From: Cynocephalus volans
Lineage: Eukaryota > Chordata > Mammalia > Dermoptera > Cynocephalidae
NCBI RefSeq assembly: GCF_027409185.1
Contig: NC_084462.1
Location: forward strand, 2,356,001 to 2,420,000
DNA length: 64,000 nucleotides
Reading direction: 5' to 3'
The translations under genes and the position numbers were made by a program. Under the pieces are notes generated by a model that was given only the letters and a program-made list of their open reading frames with translations, was not told the origin of the DNA and ran no database searches. The stretch's first letter is position 1; each line of letters begins with the position of its first letter. Positions 51,001-57,749 of this stretch are shown here, piece by piece.

Positions 51001-54000
51001 GTCTGAGAAGAGGGATAATGGGGGAGAGGTGACAATGCTGGACCATTTCACTTTCTTGGGAGAGATTTCAGAACTGGAGTGCAGCTCTCTCCTTGAGCCT
51101 AGAGAAAGGCAGACCAAATTGCAGGCTGGAGTTACAAAGGCCTTTTCCAGGTACCACCAAATCAGAAATCCCAAGATCATATTTAGCTATGCTTTTCCCT
51201 TTGGCCCTCACAGCCAATTCTTGCTTCTTCTATCACCTAAATATCTAAGCAAACTGTTACTTTCTTTTAGTTATTCTCTCCTTCATGGGTTTTAGCCTCT
51301 CTTTCATATCTTCCATCACTTTGTCACTCTGTGTTCTCTTCTAGGTAGTTTCTTTACAACTATCTTCTAGTTCCCTAATTATCCCTTTAGCTGTGTGTAG
51401 TTTGCTACTTAAAACACCACTGTGTTTCTGATTGTGATGATAATATATATATTTTTTATCATTAGAGGTTTTATTTGATTCCTCCTCAAATCTGCCTGGT
51501 CAATTCTAACTAACTTTTGTTCCTTCATACTTCGAATTTATTCCTATATTTCTTTAAACATATTATACATGCTTTGTAAATATTCTCATCCATTAATTCT
51601 AAGGTCTGTGGTCTTCACAGGTCTGATTCTGTAGTTTGTTATTTCTGCTGACTCTCATGCTGGCTTGTTTCCTGGTGTATTTGTTGACTTTTGACTGGGA
51701 GCTCATGTTCCTTAGAAGCTTGTCTGTGGGAATTCTCTAAGGTCTATCTTTAAAGGGTGTTTTGTAAGAGAAGAATTGTTTATGTCTTGGGTTTGGGGTG
51801 GGGGAGCAATGCTCTTATCTCGCTACTTTAAATTAAATGTTTAGCTATGATGTTGCCACATGTATTAGTATGAGTTCTGGCCCCAAACTGGTGAGAATGT
51901 GAGTTCTTGGTTAGGAATTCTCAAAGAAGACATTCTTCCTTTTTTCACTAGGGCTGAGACAGACAAATGTCTCCACCAATTTTTTCTGTGGAGCAATTTT
52001 TTTTCTTTTAGTTTACCCACTGAGGAGTTCCGGGTTTAAGAGGTTTACAATCTTGCTTCCTGCACTGCTCAGGCTCTAAGCTTTGTCTTCTGTACCCCAA
52101 ATAAAACCCTGGCTCAAGGACACCAGCAAATAGCCCCAGGACAAATAACACTATAATAACTTAGTCCTGTGGACCTTTGTTTTCTTACTGTTTCTCACTT
52201 CCATGGAATTCCCTTACTTTCCTGCCACTTAACTCTATATTAAAAAAGATGTTCCTTATATTTTATCCAACATATTTGGGTGTGCTGATCCATACAGGGT
52301 TTTTGCTTATCATCTGGTTTGCCCTATGGCTGAAAAACAGTCTTCTTCTTTCAGTTGACACTAACTCAGGCAACATGATTTCGTCCCTGGACTACTGGAA
52401 TGGACTCTTAACTCATTTCCATGCTTCCAATCCATTTTCCATACACAGCCAGAGTCTTTCCAAAATGCCAATCATACTGTAGTAGGAAGTTAGAAAAAGA
52501 TAAGAATGGGAAGAGGAAACTGGTTTTTTGCAAATCGGATAACCAGTACAAATGGTTCCCTGAGGACCTAGGCATGCACATGAGCAAAAACAGCCACAGG
52601 AGACAAAGACAGATAGGGAGCTCCGCCCCTATGTTGGGCACCATTCAGTTGGACCAATGAGCTCCCACCAGCTAAGGTGCCCATCAACAAAGACTACCAG
52701 GGCTCAACCAATGACCAAACCACACATATCCAGCTAAGAGGATTTAAAACCCTGGGAATATACCTGTCAATGCTCTTGAGCCATTCTCTCTTGCTCGAGC
52801 TGGCCCCATCCTCTCTAGAATGTATTCTCTCTTTGCTAAATAAAACTGCTCTTTGATTTTCACCTCTGGTGTGTCTCGTCCAATTCTTTGTTCAAGACCC
52901 CAAGAACCTGGACTTAGCTAGCGGAACCTGCAAATTCCTCAGTTTCCCTTAACAATATTGTGTCACCTACTTGGTAGGAATTCTTCCACAGTTTTCTACT
53001 ACACCAACGGTGTGATATTGTGAAAACATATATTTTGTCTTAGTTCTAGTCTCCTGGCACACAAGTTCTAAAATCCTGAGAATCTCCAAAGTGATGAGTC
53101 TTTTTGTATGCCAATGATGGCTGGCAGCCCCTTGGAAGCTTCAGGATGGGGGCTGATCACAGGAAAGACTCAGACAGGACTTTCAGTTCCACCCCCCAAC
53201 CTCCAGGGAGGGGAGAGGGACTGAAGGTTAAGCTGATTACCAATGGCCAATGATTTTATCAATCATGCCTTATGTAATGAAGCCTCTATAAAAACCTAAG
53301 AGGCCTGTGTCTGGAGAGCTTCCAGAGAGCGAACACATGGAAGTTTTTGCCTCTACCACCAGGAATGTGGCATATCCCAACTCCACAGGGACAGAAGCTC
53401 CTGAGCTTTGGACCCTTCTAGACCTCACCCTGTGTATCTCTTCATTGAGCCTTTAAAATATCCTTATAATAAACAGATAAACCTAAGTGTTTCCTTGAGT
53501 TCTGTGAGCTGCTCAGCAAATTTAACAAACCCAAGATGGGGTTTGTGGGAATCCTGATTTATAGCTGGTTGGTCAGAAGTTCCAGAGGCCTGAACTGGTG
53601 GTTAGCATCTGAAGCATGGTTGAGGGGCAGTCTAGGGGACTGAGTCCTCAACCTGTGGAATCTGACACTACCTCTAGGCAGATAGTGTTGGAATTGAACT
53701 GGAGTGCATCCCCACACATTTGATTACAGAAGTCAGAAGGTGGTCTTCTGTTTTGATTATTTTGATTTTGATTTTTTGTTTTGTTACTAAGTAAAAGTAA
53801 AGGAAAAAGCACCTTGGTGTGTTTTTCTTTTTCTTTTTTTTTTTTTACACACAAATGGTTAAGACCAATCTCCTTACCCATGGCCTACACAGCCCCACAT
53901 ATCTGCCCCCAATCAATGCTGTCCTTCATTCCTCCACCCACTTCATAGCCTTTCTCTATACCATGCCCCAGTGCCGGGAATGCTTGTTCCAATCCCCTCA

Positions 54001-56008
54001 CCTCGCCCCCACATTTCACCTAGGTAATTCTTATTCATCTCTAGGTCTTGGCTCAAATGTTACCCACTTAAGGAGGCCTTCCCTTACCCTCTCAGAAACC
54101 CATCCCCCTATAGATGTTGCATGGTCCATCTATTTCCACTGTGTTAACATATACTCTACTGATAATTGCTTATTCAATGTCTGTTTTCCCTCCTGGGCCA
54201 TAAAAGCTCTGAGAGACCAGAAACCAGGTCTATCTCATCTCTTACTACATCCTTAAGGAAAAATACAGCACCTAGCACCTAGTAGGTTGTCCACATATAT
54301 TTGTTGTCTGGTGACTGAGTGAATGAATAATGAAATGGCCCCTAAGTTAGCATTAGAAAAGGCAGGGATTAAGAACTCAGATTCTTTAGTTGGGCCTAGG
54401 TAAATACTCTTAGTGTCTGCCTGGTATGCAGACACAATTTTGGAGATGGAGAAGCCATCCTGAGAACTTGAGGCAATAAGAATGGGAACAAAAAACACAT
54501 GCTAAGGATGGCTGAATTGAAAGATAAGAGAAGCCCAGGTCCCTTATGGCATCATGGGGACACCATCCCAACACTGACTGTTCCCTTTAAACCCCTGTCA
54601 TAGCATTTTCTGTTACCGGCAGCCAAATGCAATCCCAAATGATAAAATGAATGTTGCTGAACTCCCTGCCATGTACACTGACTTCCTTCTGTATGCTTCA
54701 GATGAGCAAGTGCTCTTTGATTTAATAGTGTGGTATCTGGGCCTGGGCGTGGGCTTTCCATTGGTTGGGACCTACTGCTGACCATTCATTGAGTCAGTCA
54801 ATAAGATTTTTCAGCACCCAATTCTGTACCATGCACAGTCCCAGGTGCTGTGCAAACAGCAGATTACAAAACCACAATCAACACAGGTTACAAAACACAG
54901 TAAATTCCTGTCCTTATGAAGCTTGCAGACAAGCAGCAATATAAATAAGTAAAAGATTGTATTTAATAGGGTTGATACAAGTACCAAAAGGAAATATAAA
55001 GCACGGAAGGGGGATAGGAGCATTGCATGTAGGGAAGATGTCATTTTAATTATGGATGTCAGGGAAGGCATCTCTATGAAGGTAACAACTGAAGAAAGAA
55101 CTGAAGGGAGTGAGGGAGTGTGTTATGCAGGCAGATGAGGGATGCACCACCCAGACAGAGGGAACAGCAAGTGCAAAGGTGTAGAGGCTCAAGCATGGCT
55201 GAGGTGTTGTTGAACAGTGAGGAGACCAGTGTAGCTGGAAGAGCATAAGCAACAGCAGGAGGGTTAGGAAGGAGGTCTGAGAGAGAACAGTGACCTGATA
55301 ATGTCAAGCCTCACATGGGAAAGTGGTAAGCAGAGGGATGACAGGATCTGAGTCTATTTTAACAGGATACTCGTGCCTGCCACATGAAGGAGACTGTAGG
55401 GTCAAGAGAAGAAGCACGAAGCCCAGGGGAAGAACACTACTAGAACAATACAGGTGAGAAGTGAGGGCGGGATGGACCAGCGTGGTGGTTGAGGGAGTAG
55501 TATGAAGTGGTCTGATACTGCAATGATTTTTAAGGGAGAGCCAACAAGATTTGATGAAGGGTTGGATGTATGTGGGGTAGGAGAAAGAGGACTCAAGGAT
55601 GACGCCAAGGTCTGACCTGAGAAACTGGATAAATAGAGTTGCTCTTTCCTGGGATAGGGAAGTCTACGGAAGGAGCAGATTGGTGGTGGGGCTGTGGGGA
55701 ATAATATCTGGAGCTCGGTTCTGGGCATGTCCAGACTGAGATGCACACAAGACATCTCCAATAGATTTGAGATGCCAATAGATGTCAAATAGGCTGTTTG
55801 CTGTAAAGGTGGATCTGGAGTTCAGGGGAGGATTCCAGGCTGGAGATGGAAATGTGTGAATTTTCAAAATACAGACAGTGTGTAAAGCCATGAGACCAAT
55901 AAGACGCTAAGGGACTGAGTATAGACAGAGTTGTTCAGGCCTGAGCCCTGGGCTTCTCCAGTATCAGGGGAGGGTCAGACAGGCGCAAAGGCATCTGTTC
56001 ACCCTCCC

Positions 56009-56066
<58 letters not shown>

Positions 56067-56263
56067 CTCTCTCTCTCTCTTCACCCCTACTGCAGGGACA
56101 AGCTCAAAGCCTGATTCTTACCTCGGAAGGATGACGCACGTGGTTTGACAAAGGAGATCTGGGACCCCACGTGCTCCTCTGTAGGCAAAGGTTTTCCACA
56201 GTAGGGGCAGAATTTGAATGTTGCTTCGATACTTTTGCCACATTCTGGACAGAAGGAGATCAT
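21851..56263 (-). CDS. VRK3: VRK3, vaccinia-related kinase 3 (pseudokinase)
   Basis: Twelve coding exons with GT-AG junctions join in frame: 56263-56122, 51098-50949, 49438-49244, 42973-42909, 40253-40187, 39183-39099, 38834-38729, 37185-37093, 34433-34301, 32883-32763, 25448-25390, 21999-21851. They total 1365 nt including TAG, giving 454 residues. Human VRK3 is 474 by memory; most of the difference is a shorter Ser-Pro repeat. Parts: zinc ribbon (CPEC at 5-8, CPYC at 19-22), a basic SPKKVKW segment (60-66) that suits nuclear import, a Ser-rich linker, then a CK1-related kinase fold. HGN (284-286) replaces the catalytic HGD of VRK1 and GYG (306-308) replaces DYG, so it should be inactive. 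In the family it is a nuclear scaffold that stimulates the phosphatase VHR (DUSP3) against ERK. The start ATG opens the zinc ribbon and follows a GTAG acceptor by one base. Confidence 0.96.
22408..22660 (-). mobile_element. Nonautonomous hAT-like DNA transposon
   Basis: Text such as AGTAAATATTTTCAGCTTTG, then ACAAAAGCGGCCACAGACC and GAAGGGGCGTGGTTGTGTGC resembles a common mammalian hAT-type MITE. Family name not resolved. It lies in the last VRK3 intron. Confidence 0.5.
22800..23300. repeat. MIR/L2-like debris in VRK3 intron
   Basis: GTTTACTGCCGGCCAAAGTC ... TTTTACACATGGTGAAGCTG AGGCTC is typical of MIR cores. Diverged. Confidence 0.5.
23440..23720 (+). mobile_element. L1M-type 3' end fragment
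   Basis: CCTAAATGTCCAATAATGGG followed by AATTATGGCTTAGACAAACC and TGTGCAGCTGTCACAAAAAG is the standard end of old L1 elements. Confidence 0.6.
23740..24260 (+). mobile_element. MLT1/MaLR-like LTR fossil
   Basis: Old LTR text ending AAATTGCCATCTTAAAGAATT and GGGGTGGTTTGTTATGAGGC. Solo, ancient. Confidence 0.5.
24371..24534 (-). mobile_element. Dimeric tRNA-Ile SINE, antisense
   Basis: 13-bp target duplication AGAAACTTTTACT at 24,358 and 24,535; the head ends GGGCCGTCCCC. Confidence 0.92.
24560..25260 (+). mobile_element. L1M-type 3' end fragment
   Basis: AT-rich old L1 text (GGAATTGGTTAAATGACTTA, AACATGGTTCCATTAAAAAAG, ATTTTTCTACAACAGTCATG). Diverged, no ORF. Confidence 0.5.
25390..25448 (-). 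CDS. VRK3: VRK3 exon 11
   Basis: 59 bp encoding [19 protein letters not shown]; acceptor CCCTTCAG, donor GTAAGTCC. Corresponds to human FVDKPGPFVGPCGHWIRPS, so it is the most diverged exon of this gene. Confidence 0.92.
25530..26175 (+). mobile_element. Tigger-like Tc1/mariner MITE
   Basis: The left end, CAGTTGATTCTTGTTATTC, and the right end, GAAAAATGAGGATTGACATG, form imperfect inverted termini. The body contains TTTATGTGTGTTTCTGTTGA and TAACAGCCCTATAACTCATG, known from a Tigger-related mammalian family. Nonautonomous. Confidence 0.6.
26230..27480. other. VRK3 intron, old L2-like DNA
   Basis: Pyrimidine-rich text such as TACTACTGCTGCCTGGGGTG and TGAAGCCTTCCCCAGGCCCT resembles L2 3' ends. 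No exon. Proline-rich frames here are chance. Confidence 0.4.
27482..27668 (-). mobile_element. Two tRNA-Ile SINE units, antisense
   Basis: The first unit is AAGATGACTGGTAAGGGGAT to CACGGGCC. After a short C-rich spacer a second unit reads GGGGATCCAAACCCTTGACC to AACTGGACAGCCCC. The spacer and the different 3' ends suggest two monomers rather than one dimer. Confidence 0.75.
27670..29245. other. VRK3 intron without exons
   Basis: Includes MIR/L2-like debris near 28,020-28,070 and 29,120-29,245 (GTCTTATTTACTCTTGTATCC). Nothing else recognised. Confidence 0.35.
29246..29261. repeat. Left target duplication of L1 fragment
   Basis: AGTATTTGCTGAGTAA, identical to 30,723-30,738. Confidence 0.85.
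29262..30722 (-). mobile_element. L1 LINE with 5' UTR and ORF1, lacking its 3' part
   Basis: Read on -, it starts GACTTCTGGTCAAGATGGCG at 30,718, the usual L1 5' end, and has a 5' UTR of about 700 bp. ORF1 starts at 30,038 or 30,020 ([15 protein letters not shown]) and gives a coiled coil with [20 protein letters not shown]. It then runs collinearly through [20 protein letters not shown] and [19 protein letters not shown] to [10 protein letters not shown], where it stops. ORF2, 3' UTR and poly(A) are absent. A 16-bp perfect target duplication encloses it. ORF1 itself has frameshifts and stops. Confidence 0.88.
30203..30622 (-). repeat. Tandem monomers in the L1 5' UTR
   Basis: About four diverged copies of a 90-125-bp unit start near 30,203, 30,303, 30,410 and 30,499. 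Each has GCTGCTGGATCRYG-like text, a GTGTGGWCTCT core, CCACCTCCCCTGCTGGACGT, and a CTGTGCACTCTGGGC end (forward strand). They fill most of the 5' UTR and are GC-rich. Confidence 0.75.
30723..30738. repeat. Right target duplication of L1 fragment
   Basis: AGTATTTGCTGAGTAA, exact copy of 29,246-29,261. Confidence 0.85.
31145..31620 (+). repeat. Three tandem copies of an L1M-like segment
   Basis: Units of about 195 bp: each has a TACCATTTATG or TATCATTTATG start, AAATATACACC or AAATATGCACAG, a TTTTTMARGAMATAGA stretch and, in the first two, GTGGCTAAAGTTTAAAAACA/CAGTG or GTGGTTAAAGTTGAAAAACA/TAGTG. The third is cut short near 31,620. Confidence 0.65.
31745..32220. repeat. Duplicated intron segment, copy 1
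   Basis: Shares CTGGATGACTCTTGTGCAAC and CAAGTCTACACCAGATCTTG with 33,775-34,170. The right half has imperfect units of about 55-60 bp around TGTCCTTGGTGCTGAA. The left half is L2-like. Confidence 0.65.
32380..32600 (+). repeat. MIR SINE relic
   Basis: TATGCTAAGTGCTGTGCATA followed by CTCACGGAGGAGAACACTGAG and GTTAAGCAGCTGATCCAACT is the MIR core pattern. Confidence 0.7.
32763..32883 (-). CDS. VRK3: VRK3 exon 10
   Basis: 121 bp encoding [20 protein letters not shown] and [20 protein letters not shown]; acceptor TCCCCAG, donor GTGAGTCT. The C-lobe alpha-F region of the kinase fold. Confidence 0.95.
33033..33228 (-). mobile_element. Dimeric tRNA-Ile SINE, antisense
   Basis: Target duplication GTTCAGTCACTTT at 33,020 and 33,229. 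Poly(A) is degenerate (TTTATTTTTA). Confidence 0.9.
33775..34170. repeat. Duplicated intron segment, copy 2
   Basis: Shares CTGGATGACTCTTAGGCAAC and CAAGTCTACACCAGATCCTG with copy 1 about 2 kb to the left. The tail again repeats a TTGTCCTTGGTGCTGAACC unit. Confidence 0.65.
34301..34433 (-). CDS. VRK3: VRK3 exon 9 (degenerate DFG)
   Basis: 133 bp encoding [20 protein letters not shown] and [23 protein letters not shown] stands where active VRKs have DYG, so metal binding by this Asp is lost. Acceptor GTCCACAG, donor GTAAGAGG. Confidence 0.96.
34855..35225 (+). repeat. MIR relic split by a SINE
   Basis: GGAGCCAGATGGCCTGGGATC ... TGTACAACCTTGGGCAAGTT, then after the SINE CTTGGGCAAGTTGTGAAACTT ... 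AAAATGATGATAATAATAG. A clear MIR core with a younger insertion. Confidence 0.75.
34939..35117 (-). mobile_element. Dimeric tRNA-Ile SINE inside a MIR
   Basis: 12-bp target duplication CTTGGGCAAGTT at 34,927 and 35,118. The antisense dimer ends GCTGGCCCC. Confidence 0.92.
35245..35425 (+). mobile_element. Hybrid SINE: GCTGGGAGC head, tRNA-Ile-like second unit
   Basis: The head CGGCGCTGGGAGCGCAGCGG and the CCGCGGGTTCGGATCC B box match the second SINE type. The second unit, CTGAGCGTGGTG..GACACCAAGCCAAGGGTT and CCCCTTACTGGTCAC, matches the Ile-type dimer. AAAGTAAAGGCCTT on the left and AAAGGAAAGGCCTT on the right flank it. Confidence 0.85.
35491..35519 (-). mobile_element. Minimal SINE tail insertion
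   Basis: Poly(T) plus GGCGGCTGGCCGGC only. CTTATCTATCATAT and CTTATCTACCATAT flank it, so it looks like an extreme 5' truncation. Confidence 0.6.
35612..36113 (+). mobile_element. MaLR-like solo LTR fossil
   Basis: Begins CGATGGTCAGTTTTATGTGG and ends GAAGAACCCTAATACA, with GGTGGGCTCCATCCAATCAA inside. Contains a (CA)n tract at 36,029-36,077. Same type as 8571-9081 in the other direction. Old. Confidence 0.65.
36270..36490 (+). mobile_element. MLT1-like LTR end fossil
   Basis: GATCCAGCCATGCCTGAAGC, TGGACTAATAAATTGCACAC and GTTGGGTTTCTGTCATTTGC are typical of MLT1-type LTR 3' halves. Confidence 0.6.
36495..37005 (+). mobile_element. Old L1M-type fragment
   Basis: AGGAACTGATGGATCAAAAA, then TGCCCAATTCATACTTCCAA and TTTAATTTGCATTTCTGTGA; typical of older L1 3' UTRs. 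Confidence 0.55.
37093..37185 (-). CDS. VRK3: VRK3 exon 8 (degenerate catalytic loop)
   Basis: 93 bp in phase 0 encoding [20 protein letters not shown] and [14 protein letters not shown] replaces the HGD of VRK1, removing the catalytic Asp. Acceptor TCTTCCCCCAG, donor GTAAGAGC. Confidence 0.97.
37186..38728. other. VRK3 intron with L2-like DNA
   Basis: Text at 37,700-38,480 (CAGGCTGGTGTTGGAAGCCCTG, CTTGGCCTGGAATATTCTCTTC) matches the style of L2 3' ends. No exon seen. Confidence 0.45.
38729..38834 (-). CDS. VRK3: VRK3 exon 7
   Basis: 106 bp encoding [20 protein letters not shown] and [16 protein letters not shown], the hinge region. Acceptor ATGTCTTCCAG, donor GTACATAC. Confidence 0.96.
39099..39183 (-). 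CDS. VRK3: VRK3 exon 6
   Basis: 85 bp encoding [20 protein letters not shown] and FGVHQDKYR. Acceptor CTACCGCAG, donor GTGAGCCG. Confidence 0.96.
39184..40186. other. VRK3 intron, nothing recognised
   Basis: About 1 kb, no exon or clear repeat; 39,840-39,960 is AT-rich. Confidence 0.35.
40187..40253 (-). CDS. VRK3: VRK3 exon 5
   Basis: 67 bp encoding [20 protein letters not shown] and LQ. Acceptor TGCCCACCAG, donor GTATTCCA. Confidence 0.96.
40480..40850 (+). mobile_element. MaLR/MLT-like LTR fossil
   Basis: CTACATTTCCCAGCCTCCTTC, GACCAAGTTCTGGCCAACAG and GATGTGATGGTGGGAGCTAG. A related stretch is at 56,830-57,110. Old; name not certain. Confidence 0.45.
40950..42268. other. VRK3 intron with MIR relics
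   Basis: MIR-like cores near 40,960-41,260 (TCCATTTCCTCATCTGTTAA) and 41,860-42,060. No exon. Confidence 0.5.
42269..42369 (-). mobile_element. Monomeric tRNA-Ile SINE, antisense
   Basis: Poly(T), AAGATGACCAGTAAGGGGAT, ending CATGGGCCGGCCC. Confidence 0.88.
42430..42720 (+). repeat. MIR relic
   Basis: CTAAGCACCTGATGTGATTT, then TTTAACACATAAGGAAACAG and TGCCTAGATTACACAGCCCA; a standard MIR core. Confidence 0.6.
42909..42973 (-). CDS. VRK3: VRK3 exon 4
   Basis: 65 bp encoding [20 protein letters not shown] and KL. Acceptor TTCCTTCACAG, donor GTGAGTGG. It opens the kinase N-lobe. Confidence 0.95.
43250..43570 (-). mobile_element. Possible ERV LTR remnant
   Basis: AACAAAAACCCTGGGTACTG, AACTTCCCTGGTGGACAAC and GGAATTAAGTGCATCCTGTG look like part of an old LTR. 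Strand and family uncertain. Confidence 0.3.
43580..45555. other. VRK3 intron with MIR/L2 relics
   Basis: MIR-like at 43,890-44,110 (TGGGTTCAAGTTCCAGCTCC, GCGCTAAACATCTCTGGGTC) and 45,110-45,300 (TGCAGATGAGGAAACTGAGG). No exon or RNA gene. Confidence 0.5.
45560..45800 (-). mobile_element. MER5-like hAT element, antisense
   Basis: TCAGTGGTTCTCAACAGTGG, then GCAATGTCTGGAGACATTTT and CAAGGATGCTGCTAAATATCC. Contains an unusual CG-alternating tract near 45,640-45,672. Confidence 0.78.
45970..46310 (+). mobile_element. MLT1-like LTR fossil
   Basis: TGATTAAATTAAGGCTCCTGA, then CCAAGGAATGCAGCAGCCTC and CCCTAGAGCCTCCAGAAGG; the standard MLT1 order. Old, partial. Confidence 0.7.
47080..47270 (+). repeat. 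MIR relic
   Basis: GCCTGGGTTTAAATCCCAAC, then TGGCTTACCCTCTCTGTGCTC; MIR core. Confidence 0.65.
47890..48380 (+). mobile_element. L1MA/L1MB-type 3' end
   Basis: CCCAAATGTCCATCAACTGA, then AGTGGAATATTACTCAGTCA, AAGTGAAAGAAGCCAGACAT, GGTGACGGTTGCACAACACT and an A-rich end. Typical of older L1 tails shared by placental mammals. Confidence 0.88.
48381..49243. other. VRK3 intron, nothing recognised
   Basis: No exon or clear repeat. CCAGCACCTACCCAGCACCTACCC just left of exon 3 is a short local repeat. Confidence 0.35.
49244..49438 (-). CDS. VRK3: VRK3 exon 3 with Ser-Pro repeat
   Basis: 195 bp encoding [20 protein letters not shown], then [20 protein letters not shown] and [18 protein letters not shown]. 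Human, by memory, has three extra SPQ-type units here (KTRKSPQVTRGSPQKTSC region), so this copy has two SPQ units. Acceptor CTCCTGCAG, donor GTACATTC. Confidence 0.94.
49600..50830. other. VRK3 intron with L2/MIR-like DNA
   Basis: GAGGCCTCCTGGAGGAGGGG and GGTGAGAGACTTAGCAAAGAC are of L2-like style. Interrupted by the SINE at 49,871. No exon. Confidence 0.4.
49871..49980 (+). mobile_element. Monomeric tRNA-Ile SINE
   Basis: CAGGGGCTGGCTCACTTGGG, then TGCTGGTAATACCAAGG, GGGTTTGGATCC and CCAGCCAGCTGCC plus an AAAC-rich tail. ACATCCTG flanks both sides. Confidence 0.85.
50835..50938. repeat. 31-bp minisatellite beside a VRK3 donor
   Basis: GACCCATGTTTGCCCCATCT plus AGAGTCAGATT is repeated with exact 31-bp spacing: GACCC at 50,841, 50,872 and 50,903, then a broken fourth start GACCG at 50,934. 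The repeat ends about 9 bp from the GT of VRK3 exon 2 (50,948-50,947). Confidence 0.92.
50949..51098 (-). CDS. VRK3: VRK3 exon 2 (nuclear-targeting linker)
   Basis: 150 bp encoding [20 protein letters not shown], then [20 protein letters not shown] and TLSPSERPK. Ser/Pro-rich, with the basic KKVK patch. Acceptor CTTTCTCTAG, donor GTAAGAGT. Confidence 0.95.
51200..52130 (-). mobile_element. Probable old LINE (L1M/HAL1-like), antisense
   Basis: TTATTTGATTCCTCCTCAAATC, then CTGCCTGGTCAATTCTAACT, TTCTTTAAACATATTATACA and GACTGGGAGCTCATGTTCCT recall old L1 or HAL1 sequence. Subfamily and exact ends uncertain. Confidence 0.4.
52478..52952 (+). mobile_element. ERV1-like solo LTR fossil
   Basis: Begins TGTAGTAGGAAG and ends near TTCCCTTAACA. 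It has a TTTAAAACCC-type promoter box and a CTAAATAAAACTGCTC polyadenylation signal in the gamma-ERV arrangement. It looks whole as a solo LTR. Old. Confidence 0.6.
52990..53720 (+). mobile_element. Second ERV LTR-like fossil
   Basis: CTATAAAAACCTAAGAGGCC looks like a TATA region, ATCCTTATAATAAACAGATA a polyadenylation region, followed by GGGACTGAGTCCTCAACCTG and AGATAGTGTTGGAATTGAAC. ERVL or ERV1 class unresolved. It directly follows the solo LTR at 52,478. Confidence 0.55.
53880..54310 (+). repeat. L2-like 3' end
   Basis: CCAGTGCCGGGAATGCTTGTTC, CTAGGTCTTGGCTCAAATGT, ACTTAAGGAGGCCTTCCCTT; typical of L2 tails. Confidence 0.6.
54790..55990. mobile_element. Long ancient LINE (L2-like) relic
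   Basis: About 1.2 kb with CAAGTGCAAAGGTGTAGAGG, GGGATGACAGGATCTGAGTC, GCCAACAAGATTTGATGAAG and GACATCTCCAATAGATTTGAG. These match a widespread ancient repeat that I take to be L2. Orientation not assigned. Confidence 0.5.
56012..56082. repeat. (CA)n(CT)n microsatellite
   Basis: About 25 CA units followed by about 9 CT units, some 40 bp from VRK3 exon 1 donor. Confidence 0.95.
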
Positions 56264-56264
56264 G
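56122..56264 (-). CDS. VRK3: VRK3 first coding exon (zinc ribbon)
   Basis: 142 coding bp from ATG at 56,263: [47 protein letters not shown]. Two CxxC pairs make the zinc ribbon. Acceptor TTGTAG lies one base before ATG; donor GTAAGAAT. Confidence 0.96.
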
Positions 56265-56551
56265 CTACAATACAGAACATGGGTGGGGGGAGGAAACAGG
56301 AAGCTGAAAGAAAAACTTAACCCAATGTCTGTGTACAGTCATCTGAGTTCCCCATGGTGATGTGGTTGTGAAGAGAAGAAAAGCTATCATACCTTGAGTA
56401 TACTCCCTAGAGTGGCCACTTCTGAAACGAGTTCCTGACCACTGTGTTGAGCCTCTAGCCATCTGTCCCTCCTTAATGGTCCAGGGTAGACACAGGCAAA
56501 ACAAAGACAAAGTGAAACGGGAAGCCTGAGGTCAATGAAAGTTATGTCCAA

Positions 56552-56701
56552 GGGCCAGCCCGTGGCTCACTCAGGACAGTGTGGTGCTGATAACACCAAG
56601 GCCACGGGTTCGGATCCCTATATAGGAATGGCTGGTTAGCTCACTGGCTGAGCGTGGTGCTGACAACACCAAGTCAAGGGTTAAGATCCCCCAACCGATC
56701 A

Positions 56702-56732
<31 letters not shown>
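56552..56732 (+). mobile_element. Dimeric tRNA-Ile SINE
   Basis: Starts GGGCCAGCCCGTGGCTCACT, ends CCAACCGATCATC plus poly(A) of about 27. In the 5' intron of VRK3. Confidence 0.92.
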
Positions 56733-56738
<6 letters not shown>

Positions 56739-56829
56739 CTCCAATCACAGAATAAGTGAGGTGGAGGCATATCCAGGGTTTTCAACTGTGTTTGTAAAGT
56801 TCATTTCTTAAAACATACAATGGAGATGG

Positions 56830-57110
56830 GAGAGACAGTTAATGCTCCCCAAATATCTATATGCTCCCCTATTCCCAGCCTCCCTTGCAGTTAGGTTGGG
56901 GACATATGACTAGTTCTGGCCAACGTGGTGTGACCAGAAGTCATCTCCTGGCTGAGGCTACATATCCCAGGTGGCATAGCAACAAGATGAAGGAGGGCTG
57001 CCTGGTCCACATTGGAATCTCATGATCGACAAGTACACTTGTGTTGTATTAAGCCACCATGATTTCAGGATTTATTTGTTACTATGGCACAGCCTATCCT
57101 ATCCTGACTA
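56830..57110 (+). mobile_element. MaLR/MLT-like LTR fossil
   Basis: CTATTCCCAGCCTCCCTTGC, GACATATGACTAGTTCTGGCC, TTAAGCCACCATGATTTCAG. Related to 40,480. Confidence 0.45.
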
Positions 57111-57549
57111 ATTTAGTGGGAATACTGGTGTTCATTACATTGTCCTCTATGTTCTGTGTATTACTGAAATATTTCCTAATACTTTTTAAAAATCAAAAAC
57201 AAAATCACACAGGCCTATGACAAATGACACAGGCCAGTTAATAAGTGAAGAGGAGAAAATCAACAAGGATGACAGTGCAACACCTGGCACTTCAATTGAA
57301 CTTCTTTTAAATAGAAAAAAAAAGATATTTTATTTGTTCTTATATTCTAAAGCTTAGCGTACAGTAGCAATTAAAAACTATATCAAAACAGAAGTCAAAA
57401 TAAATGTGTGCTCATGATTTCATTTCACCTTGAAAGAGAAAGCTCTAATCAAACCCTTTTCCTTTATTCACCGTAAAGGTTGGCCTCTGTTGTAACTGCA
57501 GACAGAGGGATCCTTAAAACTAAATGTTTAGTCCCAGGCTGCCTGAATT

Positions 57550-57740
57550 TGAGCTCCAGATCTGCTACATGCTGGGCAAATTACTTAACCTTTCTGTGCC
57601 TCAGTCTGCACAGCTGTGAAATGGGGCTTCTTCCAGTACCTGAGAGAATGGTTGCTGAGGCCTAAATGAATATATTTATATGAGGTTCTGGGAATACAGC
57701 CTGGCTCACAGAAAGCCTTTTACGTTAGCGGCTGCTATTA
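57550..57740 (+). repeat. MIR relic
   Basis: GCTGCCTGAATTTGAGCTCC, then TACTTAACCTTTCTGTGCCTC and GTGAAATGGGGCTTC; MIR core. Confidence 0.75.
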
Positions 57741-57749
57741 GTGTATCAT